A DNA stretch of 64,000 nucleotides. Origin: Citrobacter amalonaticus (GTDB lineage: Bacteria > Pseudomonadota > Gammaproteobacteria > Enterobacterales > Enterobacteriaceae). The notes under the pieces were generated by a model. The model was given only the letters and a program-made list of their open reading frames with translations. It searched no databases and was not told the DNA's origin. Positions within the stretch are counted from its first letter, which is position 1, and the number at the start of each line of letters is the position of its first letter. The position numbers and the translations under genes are program-made. Below, one piece after another: positions 25,580 through 32,775 of this stretch. The stretch spans positions 62,001 through 126,000 of the forward strand of contig NZ_AP024585.1 of the NCBI RefSeq assembly GCF_018323885.1. The letters are read 5' to 3'.

Positions 25580-25720
25580 ATGCCGAAGAAACATAACCGT
25601 AAGACATGGCAGGCACCGGTACGCTGGATTTGCCCGCAGTACCATCGACAATACAGTGGTGAGCGCATGTGTCCGTTCTGTTACAGCACGGTCAATGTTA
25701 TAGCCGCCACAGCTAGCTGA
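25580..25720 (+). CDS. Small putative zinc-ribbon protein
   Basis: Open frame of 46 codons starting seven bases after the alpA stop, with the ribosome-binding sequence weak. The segment WICPQYHRQYSGERMCPFC resembles the C-terminal ribbon of a longer zinc-ribbon family, one of the first Cys pair having changed to Tyr. It could be a real small gene downstream of alpA or a remnant of the family that decays further downstream. Confidence 0.4.
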   Translation: MPKKHNRKTWQAPVRWICPQYHRQYSGERMCPFCYSTVNVIAATAS

Positions 25721-25847
25721 GTCGTCCCCCCCTTTGTGACACCCCGGTTCACCAATTAAATCTATTACCCGCCAGATACTGCGCATGAAGCTGCCCATAC
25801 AGGGACGGCCTATGCCTGCGTGTCATGTGGCGGAGAGGACTATTACT

Positions 25848-26186
25848 ATGTACACAAAATAATTTCTTGCCCTCAATAACGCTGGTCGCCTGACCGGTGC
25901 CAGAACTGCACTACGCTTTCCTGACGAACGTTACACCTGCCATCACTGCGGCAGTATCCAGGTGCTGAATTCTGAGTCTGAACGCCCGTGGTTTTCTCAT
26001 ACCGATGTTGTACTCACTGTTCAGGGCCAGCAGTTCTGCCCCTACATACACCCTGCGGCTGCTGAGGTCGGGTTTATACGCAAGCTACATCGTGACGTAC
26101 CCAATGCGAAGCCGGTGGTCAGTCATGCAGGTCAATGCACCAGTGAATATCACTCTTACGGAGATGAGGAGGTCATGTGCTCCTGA
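25848..26186 (+). pseudogene. Zinc-ribbon protein gene with an early stop codon
   Basis: Frame MYTK, TAA stop, then FLALNNAGRLTGARTALRFP, DERYTCHHCGS, ERPWFSHTDVVLTVQGQQFC, HPAAAEVGFIRKLHRDVPNA. This follows the enterobacterial putative zinc ribbon proteins as I remember them, with codon 5 mutated to stop and the C-terminal ribbon lost after about residue 95. No alternative start ahead of the conserved part is apparent. Confidence 0.6.
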
Positions 26187-26221
26187 TGCCATGCTATTGG
26201 GCTCTGAATACCAGAGGTGAG

Positions 26222-26554
26222 CAAACAGGCAGCAGAAGCGCGGCCAGCCAGCCTGAAGAAAGCTGGACATGCCCGTCCTGCGGATGTCGTTAGGTACTGC
26301 ATTCTGATAATCCTGGCATTCGCGCCTAGTTTGAACACGACCAACGGTCAGTCGGGAATGATGTACTGAGGTACTGCAAGTATCGGGACGATTTTGCCAC
26401 ATTGCCGGGAGACTGGCACACAAGGTTTATATTTGCATTCTTTCCTCTGGATGCGTCTGCTCCAGCCGGGGCCTGGTACTGCGTCTGGTGCGGGCAACAT
26501 TACTACGGGGAAATGCTGTGTATTCCTTGTGGCACTTGGTATGCGCGATATTGA
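26222..26554 (+). pseudogene. Second decayed zinc-ribbon gene copy
   Basis: One continuous frame with two internal stops reads SWTCPSCGCR, stop, VLHSDNPGIRA, stop, FEHDQRSVGNDVLRYCKYRD, then AWYCVWCGQHYYGEMLCIPC and a stop at 26554. The Cys pairs match the N- and C-terminal ribbons of the same family as the copy upstream, so this is a second, more decayed paralog. Confidence 0.55.
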
Positions 26555-26929
26555 AGGAACATGTGACAGGGAAATAACAGCAGAACTGTGAGACCTCCGG
26601 TATGCATTATGTTCTGAAGGACAGTTGAATTACGCTGATTTTTTACCCGGTTTAACGCATCACCACCACTTCGCTGTTGTCAGTTTTATGCAACCGAAAA
26701 TACCGGATCACGGATCAAGGTAATATCCAGCAATCCTGACTGACAATTGCCTTCAGCACATCTGACTCCTGTCTGTTGAAGCATTACTTTCTCGCCACTT
26801 CAGCGGGACGAAAAAACATATTAGCCTTAGTTATCATATGCACAAAATCAATAATGTTATTTACAAAATCTTACTACTGCCTTATTTTCTGGAACAATTT
26901 TAATACATTTCTTTACTTAAGGGCAAGCA

Positions 26930-27193
26930 ATGGGCAGGAAGCCAGCACGCGGATTTTCCGTCGTCACGCGCCTCTTCTGTATCACCATTCTGGCGGTAGC
27001 GTGCGTGCGCGTCACAGCGGCTCCGCTCTCTCCGGCTGACCGTGATACCATTCAACAGCAGCAGCAACAGTTGCTTGAGCAGAACCAGCGTCAGCGTGAT
27101 GAACTGGAGCGCAGCACACCGCTACCCCTGAACTGGCCTCAGCAGCACAGGCGGTGCTGGCAGGGTGTCAATCGGCAGCGATACTTTGCCTGA
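26930..27193 (+). pseudogene. cdiB (two-partner secretion transporter) 5' fragment
   Basis: The first 60 or so codons read as the N-terminus of a ShlB/FhaC/CdiB outer-membrane transporter: a basic start, a hydrophobic signal (LFCITILAVACVRVTAAP), then LSPADRDTIQQQQQQLLEQNQ and RQRDELERSTPLPL, the N-terminal helix of these proteins. Homology ends near 27135, where the DNA runs into cdiA-like sequence in another frame. The POTRA domains and barrel are gone, so it cannot export anything. Confidence 0.7.
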
Positions 27194-27735
27194 ATCAGGC
27201 GGGGATCCTGACTGCTGAAGTTGCAACTCCAGGCGGCGTGGGTGCAGCGGGGATCCTTACTGTCGGTAAGAATGCAGCAGAGATTGCAGCAGCAAAAGCT
27301 GAGGTTGCAGCGGTAAATTCTGCTAAACCTGGATGGTTGCAGAATGTTCAAGCCGGTAATAAGTTCAACGCAGAACAGTCTAAACATTATCCGTATAATG
27401 AACTTTATGTAAACAAACCTAACGGAAACGGCTATTATCGTGTGGATTCGTATAACCCGGCAACAGGTGAGATAGTGTCTCGTAAGTTCACACAATTCTC
27501 TGATATCACTGAATCAACTGCAAATAACTACATCCGCGAGGCAGTGAATAAATATCCGGTAGGGGCATCTATAGCGCAAGTGCCATCCAGTGGAACGTTA
27601 GGTGGTAAAAAATTACAGGGTTCAAATATTCTGGAAATACCTCCTCAAATTAAACCAATTCCACAATCTGTTCTTGACTCAGCTAAGCAAGCTAACGTGA
27701 TAATCCGTGATACTAACGGAACGGTATACAAATGA
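27154..27735 (+). CDS. Orphan CdiA C-terminal toxin module
   Basis: Open frame of 193 codons (GTG at 27154) without export signal. Residues 1-50 (MLAGCQSAAILCLNQAGILT, then GGVGAAGILTVGKNAAEIAA) match the region that follows the VENN motif in CdiA/hemagglutinin proteins. Residues 62-193 form the toxin domain (FNAEQSKHYPYNELYVNKP, YYRVDSYNPATGEIVSRKF, SNILEIPPQIKPIPQSVLD), a domain often found at the end of large filamentous hemagglutinins; its activity is not known to me. It overlaps the next gene by 4 bases, as toxin and immunity genes do. With the cdiA body absent it is a displaced reservoir module; a start codon for real expression is uncertain. Confidence 0.65.
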   Translation: MLAGCQSAAILCLNQAGILTAEVATPGGVGAAGILTVGKNAAEIAAAKAEVAAVNSAKPGWLQNVQAGNKFNAEQSKHYPYNELYVNKPNGNGYYRVDSYNPATGEIVSRKFTQFSDITESTANNYIREAVNKYPVGASIAQVPSSGTLGGKKLQGSNILEIPPQIKPIPQSVLDSAKQANVIIRDTNGTVYK

Positions 27736-28226
27736 GACATAAGATTTTTTATTGCAAAAAATGGTCTATTGGTTACAAAGAACCAATAACCCCATTGACT
27801 GAACATGAGGCCCAGAAGCTACATTCTCGCGGCCTTCCATATACAGTACTTATTGATTCAGATAAAGAGCCAACGTGTTTTTTAGAAGTGATAAAAAACA
27901 AAAAAATGGTAGGGGTTGGCTTCTTGGATGAGCAACAAAAAGAGTATCTAATGTATCAGTTTCAGTTGGTAGAAAGTGGAAACCTCTTTCTATCAATGGC
28001 TGTTTATCGAGAGTTTGCTGAACACGACGGCGAAGGTGCAGGTATATTAAATGTATCGCATGGCACTACATATATCTTTAACGAAGATGGTAGTGCCGTG
28101 GTAAGGGAAGAACATTTTAATCCCTATAAACTGGAAGAGAGTCAAACGACGGTCGATGTGACGGGTAATTATGATCAGTTTCCTGAGTTTGGAAAATATG
28201 ACTCTTTGATTAGAAAAGAACGATAA
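27732..28226 (+). CDS. Probable CdiI-type immunity protein for the 27154 toxin
   Basis: Cytoplasmic acidic protein of 164 residues (MRHKIFYCKKWSIGYKEPIT start), AT-rich and unlike its flanks in codon use, with its ATG inside the toxin stop (ATGA). It contains SMAVYREFAEHDGEGAG and FNEDGSAVVREEHFNP. The role rests on position: immunity genes of CDI modules follow the toxin directly. The intact frame suggests continued selection. Confidence 0.6.
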   Translation: MRHKIFYCKKWSIGYKEPITPLTEHEAQKLHSRGLPYTVLIDSDKEPTCFLEVIKNKKMVGVGFLDEQQKEYLMYQFQLVESGNLFLSMAVYREFAEHDGEGAGILNVSHGTTYIFNEDGSAVVREEHFNPYKLEESQTTVDVTGNYDQFPEFGKYDSLIRKER

Positions 28227-28332
28227 GACTATTCAGCTAATTACAGACGCTTCTGAGGCGTGTGTCGTGGCATCACGTTTTCATACTGATATGATAGTGG
28301 AGTAGCAGATTAGGTGTCGCGACCGAGTGGAA

Positions 28333-28370
28333 GCGTCTGCGGAGCCAAAAACGCTTAACAGAGCAAAAAG
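28333..28370 (+). repeat. CDI module boundary repeat, copy 1
   Basis: GCGTCTG-CGGAG-CCAAAAACGCTTAACAG followed by AGCAAAAAG recurs with few changes at 29762-29798. Each copy precedes a VENN-type toxin fragment by about 105-130 bases. Confidence 0.7.
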
Positions 28371-28513
28371 TTGCCGTTCCGGAGGTACAGCAGGGGAAAG
28401 TGGTTTTAATTCACGGAAAGGAAAGGAAAAAACCGGGTTAACGACAGGAAGCCGCACAGGAAAGAATTGTTGTTGAGAATAATGCGCTGGGTCCGAACAG
28501 CTTCGGAAAAGGC

Positions 28514-29230
28514 ATGGCAGATATGGGGTTATTCCAGCAGTCGTTTGCAGCCAGTATGATCCAGAATGGCGCTACAGCAGATGAGTTAACAGAAGCACTG
28601 ATTAAAAACTCACAGGGTCAGATACCTGTAGGGCAGGATGCCGTTAAAGGTCTGTTGACTGCCAGGGGCGAATTCTTTGGGGTTCCGGTCAGTGCGTTGA
28701 CCGCAAATGGAGAAATGACACCGCAACAAGCTGCGGAAATCCTGGCGAGTGGTGTGCCGACCAGTGAAGCAAAACTGATTCAGTATGTAGCAGCTAATGC
28801 GTTTTTATCTGTTGCGAAAAGCTCCGATCTTGGATTATCACCTGTAAACCAGAAATATGTGGATATTCTTTCGCCGGAAGCGAAACAGCATATTATATAT
28901 GGGGATAGCCCTACACAAGGTGGACATCTGTATCCCGGAAATCCAGGAAAAACAGTTTTCCCTCAAAGTTGGTCAGCAGACAAGGTTGTTCATACTGTGG
29001 GTTATATAGCAACGTCGCCTGATACTAAATGGTTTGCTCAGACAGGAACCAGTGGTATGTATACCGCTAAGGGCGATCCTGCCAAATGGGTCGCATATGA
29101 AGTCAGAGATGGTGTCCGTATTCGTGTTGTTTATCAACCGGCTACAGGGAAAATTGTTACAGCCTTTCCCGATAATAAACCTGTACCTCCGGCATCGAAA
29201 CCTATAAAAAAATATGAAGGGATTTATTAA
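28514..29230 (+). CDS. Orphan CdiA C-terminal module with EndoU-like nuclease domain
   Basis: Open frame of 238 codons from the ATG at 28514. The same frame is open back to 28442 and reads ERIVVENNALGPNS at 28460-28501, so the VENN junction motif lies just upstream of the first ATG. Residues 1-110 are the pretoxin region; residues 135-235 resemble bacterial EndoU nucleases: GGHLYPGNPGKTVFPQSWS with the first His, KVVHTVGYIATSPDT with the second His, RIRVVYQPATGKIVTAFP at the end. EndoU toxins cut RNA. The module has no signal or filament, as in orphan cdiA-CT cassettes, and an immunity gene begins immediately at its stop. Confidence 0.7.
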   Translation: MADMGLFQQSFAASMIQNGATADELTEALIKNSQGQIPVGQDAVKGLLTARGEFFGVPVSALTANGEMTPQQAAEILASGVPTSEAKLIQYVAANAFLSVAKSSDLGLSPVNQKYVDILSPEAKQHIIYGDSPTQGGHLYPGNPGKTVFPQSWSADKVVHTVGYIATSPDTKWFAQTGTSGMYTAKGDPAKWVAYEVRDGVRIRVVYQPATGKIVTAFPDNKPVPPASKPIKKYEGIY

Positions 29231-29485
29231 ATGTTTGGTGTAAAAATCAGTCAATTAGGAAAGTTGCTTGAAGATCGATTAGATCCGGATTTAATTGATG
29301 GCGCTTTAGATTATATTCAATATGACGAGGAGCCTCTTGCTTTTGAGATTCTTTGCGACCATATAAGCGAGTATGACATCACCATAACTGAAAATGAGTA
29401 TGAGTTAATAACTCAACTTATCGAAGAGATGAAGTTTGATATAAGTGAACCACCGTTTAAATATTTAAAAAAATTAGTTGATTAA
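29231..29485 (+). CDS. Probable immunity protein for the EndoU-like toxin
   Basis: Acidic protein of 84 residues whose ATG follows the toxin TAA without a gap. The sequence (DRLDPDLIDGALDYIQYDEE, LITQLIEEMKFDISE) is helical and rich in Asp/Glu, fit for masking a basic nuclease. The role is inferred from position. A T-rich stretch and inverted GC bases (CCCCGCC..GGGG, about 29491-29512) after the stop may terminate transcription. Confidence 0.62.
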   Translation: MFGVKISQLGKLLEDRLDPDLIDGALDYIQYDEEPLAFEILCDHISEYDITITENEYELITQLIEEMKFDISEPPFKYLKKLVD

Positions 29486-29521
29486 GCAAATCCCCGCCCT
29501 CAAAAGCCGGGGTTTTTAGAC

Positions 29522-29730
29522 CTTCTGCTGCGACTCAATAGCCAGCTATCCCTTCTCGGCAGTGACCACTACTGTCAGTCCGGTATAGAAGGCTAGCGCC
29601 TTCAGCCAGCGGCCCTTGAGGGTAAACTGCGGCAGCGGGGTCGATAACCAACCCTGTAATAATGCGCCTGCGGCTCGAAGACGGCGGTTGTGGTGGCGTG
29701 CTGTTGTGTGCTGGAATTGCGTTCAGCCAT
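29522..29730 (-). pseudogene. SymE-family toxin gene remnant
   Basis: From the ATG at 29730 the frame opens MAERNSSTQQHATTTAVFEP and HYYRVGYRP; a second frame continues LPQFTLKGRWLKALAFYTGL, TVVVTAEKG, stop, LAIESQQ. The order VGYRP, TLKGRWL, V-x-V-x-EKG is that of SymE (AbrB-fold) toxins. A small deletion near 29640 and an in-frame stop disable it. Confidence 0.6.
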
Positions 29731-29761
29731 GCTCGTTCAACTCTGTTGCAGAGGGGCGGTA

Positions 29762-29798
29762 GCGTCTGTGCCCCCAAAAACGCTTAACAGCGCAAAAA
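29762..29798 (+). repeat. CDI module boundary repeat, copy 2
   Basis: GCGTCTG-TGCCC-CCAAAAACGCTTAACAG then CGCAAAAA, the partner of the copy at 28333-28370. It precedes the third VENN fragment. Confidence 0.7.
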
Positions 29799-29828
29799 AA
29801 TCCTAGGGAGAAAGTACAATAGACAAAA

Positions 29829-30148
29829 TTGTTATTAACCAATCGAAATAACAGGGAAAAACCGAGCTCATCGCAGCAACCTGCATCGGGAAGAGTTGTT
29901 GTTGAGAATAACTCGCTCAGCGCAACCCAGCAGAAAAGCCGTAGCGAAGAACTGGTTGCCTGTGGCAACAACAGTAGCTGTAAAGCCAGTGTTCGTGAGC
30001 AATATGCCAAAGAGTTTGACAAAGTTCAGGAACAGCTAAATTCCTGTTTAACTGCCAAGAAATGCGTGGCTGTTGCGAAGGAAATGAAGCAATGGCAGGC
30101 AAACATAAGCGCTTGTTCGATAAAGCATTACCCAAACGAAAACAAACT
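29829..30148 (+). pseudogene. Third CdiA VENN fragment, interrupted by an IS110 relic
   Basis: The frame reads ASGRVVVENNSLSATQQKSR, EELVACGNNSSCKASVREQYAKEFD and KVQEQLNSCLTAKKCVAVAKEM, the usual start of a CdiA-CT pretoxin segment with paired cysteines. At about 30140 it passes into transposase-derived DNA and ends. No toxin domain or immunity gene remains. Confidence 0.65.
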
Positions 30149-30525
30149 CAGAGTGCTGATATCCGCGGTCTGTTGACCCAGATACATCCGGCTCTGGAGC
30201 GTGTTCTCGGCCCGAGACTGGATCACCCGGCCGTGCTCGATCTGCTCCAGTGATATCCTTCGCCCGAAAAACTCGCTTTGCTGGGAGAGACAAAACTGGC
30301 GACCCAGCTCAGCTAACTCGCGCCCCGTCTGGGAAAGCGCCTTGCTGCTGACATCACCCAGACTATGACAGAGCAAACCGTCGTCGTTCCCGGCACGAAT
30401 GCTGCTGTCGTCGTCCTACCGCGCTTGGCACTCCAGCTCATCAACTGCGTAAGCAAAGAGACGAGGTGGCCCTTGAGGTAGAACAGCGGGTTCTTGCTCA
30501 CCCCCTACTGTTCTCTTAAGGATAA
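30149..30525 (+). pseudogene. IS110-family transposase fragment
   Basis: A single frame carries IRGLLTQIHPALERVLGPRL, DHPAVLDLLQ, stop, YPSPEKLALLGETKLATQL, stop, LAPRLGKALAADITQTMTEQ, VVVPGTNAAVVVLPRLALQL. This is the middle of an IS110-type transposase. At least three stops and the missing catalytic N- and C-terminal parts make it inactive. Confidence 0.65.
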
Positions 30526-30814
30526 AAACAGTGCTCTTAATCTTGCATTCAGTAGAGGGCCAAGAATTTGTGGAGGAAAAGGTTTCGCGTTGATAGAGAT
30601 GGCAAGTTTAGTTTACATTTTTCTGAAATATGCATGTTTTTCACTCACGTCGGATTCCCCCTGTTTTTCACTGGCGTTCATAATTGCTTTGCAAGGATGG
30701 ACAACCAGTAAAAGTAATACTTCGTTCTGGTATCAGCCGCAGATAATATTTATTGTCAGATCTCGTGTAAGTCCCCATCAAGGACGTGGGGTAAAAATTA
30801 GTTTACAGAGAAGA
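30526..30814. other. Unassigned sequence between IS relics
   Basis: No convincing coding or RNA feature. A plus-strand open frame (30494-30820) covers it, but has no family features and starts inside transposase debris. Confidence 0.35.
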
Positions 30815-30817
30815 AGA

Positions 30818-30948
30818 TGACGTTCCAGGGCAACAGCTCTTTCACGCGGTTGGCTGGTCATGTATTGATGACGCCGATCACGTAGTGCAACCAGGCTTCT
30901 GGCTCAATGCCTTTGAGTTTGCAGCTACCGATCAGGCTATACATCATG
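30818..30948 (-). pseudogene. IS66-family transposase C-terminal fragment
   Basis: Minus-strand reading gives YSLIGSCKLKGIEPEAWLHY, VIGVINT, stop, PANRVKELLPWNV, which matches the last part of IS66 TnpC proteins (LYSLI..AK..G..PEAWL, NR..ELLPWN). Only about 43 codons are left. Confidence 0.65.
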
Positions 30949-30960
30949 AATACCTGTTAG

Positions 30961-31272
30961 AACAGGAAGGAGAATGCTAGAAGTGAAAGGCAGCAATGGC
31001 AGGACCAGTGCGATCAATATAGTTGATACCTAATAGAAATCATTGGCTGATATATGGCTGATGGCATTTGCACTAACTCCTGCACATAGCTTGGTACCAT
31101 AATTTGATAAATTAAAAAATTGCATTTTCAGTATAAGATAATGTACAAAATAGATTGCATAAGATAAGGCGAGGCATTGTGTCGATTTAGAATAATAACA
31201 ATTGAAATAAATATGCTGCTATGCTTTGTTTGGGGTTACTTATAAATAAAGTCAAATCCTGCCTGATCTCGC
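30961..31272. other. AT-rich leader region before the srf operon
   Basis: No gene seen. The stretch becomes strongly AT-rich towards 31272 (for example around 31120-31250). It separates the IS66 fragment from the operon promoter and may hold regulatory sites. Confidence 0.35.
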
Positions 31273-31302
31273 TTGAAAATTTTACATAACCTAAATATTT
31301 AG
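31273..31302 (+). promoter_or_regulatory. Putative srf operon promoter with a palindrome at the -10 region
   Basis: TTGAAA (31273-31278) and TATTTA (31296-31301) are spaced 17 bases apart. The -10 box lies in the perfect palindrome CTAAATATTTAG (31291-31302), which could be a repressor site. The first gene begins 49 bases downstream. Confidence 0.5.
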
Positions 31303-31350
31303 GTCTTGATATCTGTTTATTGCCATTGAATTTTTTTTAAGGAAAAAATT

Positions 31351-32088
31351 GTGAATTCACTTAACAAAAAAACGGCTTGTTTCTTGATTTCTACCTCTTT
31401 GCTGCTGAGTGGCTGCGCTAATACCGGAAGTACTCTACTGTCAGGGACAAAAGCGGATCCACGTCTGACAACCACCGAGCAAGCCCAGTTTTTTAGCGCT
31501 TCTGGCGCGCAAGGTTGTGGCATTGGTGCGGTATCAGGTGCTGCGCTTGGCGCTGTAGTTGGTGCTCTGGCTGGAGACACCAAGAAAGCAATTACAGGTG
31601 CTGCCATTGGTGGTGCTGCTGGGTGCGCAGCGGGTATGACGGCTAACTACTATCTTGATGGCCTGAAAAAAGATTATGCTTCCACAGCCGATCGCCTGCA
31701 GGCAATGGATACGGATATCAGCAAAGATACCGCTGCAGTAGAAAAATCTACCCTTGCCATGAAACAGGTTATCAGTGAAAACCAGGCAACCTTAACCAAA
31801 ATTAGCATCCAAAAAGATAAGGCTGGCTTTGATAAAGCAGGTGCCAAAATGCAATTAGCACAAATCGATGCCAACATAAGTAAGATGAAAGAGACAGTGA
31901 AAGGCATGAAAGACAAAGAGTCTGCCTATAAGGTCGCCTTGCAAGGACAAACCACTACCACATCTGCAGAGAAAACCAAGCTTGCTAATTTGAATAAAGA
32001 GTACAGCAGTCTGAATAGCAAGATTAGTGACCTGGAAAAAGAAACGAACGAGTTATACGAACAACGCCAGGCCATCTCTCTGGGTTAA
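31351..32088 (+). CDS. Lipoprotein with glycine zipper and coiled coil
   Basis: First gene of the srf operon, 245 residues, GTG start at 31351 after AAGGAAAAAATT. The signal peptide ends in the lipobox LLLSGC (Cys22; Ala at +2 predicts outer-membrane sorting). Residues 53-98 are rich in Gly/Ala (GAVSGAALGAVVGALAG, then GAAIGGAAGCAAG), a glycine-zipper hairpin of the kind that inserts in membranes. Residues 105-243 are a long heptad-like coiled coil (Lys/Glu/Gln/Asp-rich). It could link the outer membrane to the periplasmic parts of the system. No close named homolog is recognised. Confidence 0.75.
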   Translation: MNSLNKKTACFLISTSLLLSGCANTGSTLLSGTKADPRLTTTEQAQFFSASGAQGCGIGAVSGAALGAVVGALAGDTKKAITGAAIGGAAGCAAGMTANYYLDGLKKDYASTADRLQAMDTDISKDTAAVEKSTLAMKQVISENQATLTKISIQKDKAGFDKAGAKMQLAQIDANISKMKETVKGMKDKESAYKVALQGQTTTTSAEKTKLANLNKEYSSLNSKISDLEKETNELYEQRQAISLG

Positions 32089-32177
32089 CAACATTTGGCC
32101 GGTCGGAGTATCGGCCTATTTTAAGGCGACTTTAATGTATAAAGCGCCATGATCTGACTCTATTCATGGACAATTTG

Positions 32178-32660
32178 ATGAGAAAATATCTGCTTCTCGC
32201 CACTATTGTGCTTACCGGCTGTACTACATCGTCACAGGACTGTGATTTACACGCACAAGATCCGAGTTTTATTACCAAACTAAGCTGCGCCACATCCGGC
32301 GGTTATCGTCAGCAAGTTGATAAAAAAGAGCAGCAGGTTCGACTCAGCCAGTATGAAAATGAGTCGGCGAAGCAACAGCAGGCTTATACCCAAAACCGAC
32401 AGCAGAACGTCAATCAGAAGCTGGCCGATGAACAAGCAAGGTTAAATGCCGTGCGTTCAGACCTGTCACAGACCCTTGCACAGCTGAAGTCCAGCAAAAT
32501 AAAAAGCAGTGAACGCCAGAAGGAAATTCAACAATTACAGGACTTGCAGCGGCAGTCTCAGCATGCCAGTGGCGCAAGTGAAATTGCTGCAATTGAAAAG
32601 AAAGTCGCAGAAGCCAAGCAGAAAATCAAAGTTCTGGAAGAAGCAAATACCCTTCGCTAA
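32178..32660 (+). CDS. Small coiled-coil lipoprotein
   Basis: Lipoprotein of 160 residues from the ATG at 32178 (MRKYLLLATIVLTGCTT); an ATG four codons earlier is the alternative. The lipobox is VLTGC with Thr at +2, so outer-membrane sorting is expected. Residues 20-45 include two Cys (DCDLHAQDPSFITKLSCATS). From 50 on it is Gln/Lys/Glu-rich and predicted helical coiled coil (RQQNVNQKLADEQARLNAVR, EIAAIEKKVAEAKQKIKVLE). It lies 89 bases after the first lipoprotein and probably partners it. Confidence 0.72.
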   Translation: MRKYLLLATIVLTGCTTSSQDCDLHAQDPSFITKLSCATSGGYRQQVDKKEQQVRLSQYENESAKQQQAYTQNRQQNVNQKLADEQARLNAVRSDLSQTLAQLKSSKIKSSERQKEIQQLQDLQRQSQHASGASEIAAIEKKVAEAKQKIKVLEEANTLR

Positions 32661-32775
32661 GGATGCACTAAAAGTGGCGCTGGTCACCTGGCCACTTTTT
32701 CTGCTGCTGAAGAAAACGGCTCTGGCTTGCTGATATGCAGCTGCATGCATACCACGCATACAACTCACAACAATA

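Noticed and set aside
29535..29777. Minus-strand open frame of 80 codons near the CDI modules
   Set aside because: It covers the SymE remnant in a different frame; the SymE reading explains the sequence better.
30494..30820. Plus-strand open frame of 108 codons after the IS110 fragment
   Set aside because: It begins in transposase debris, lacks a ribosome-binding sequence, and shows no recognisable features.
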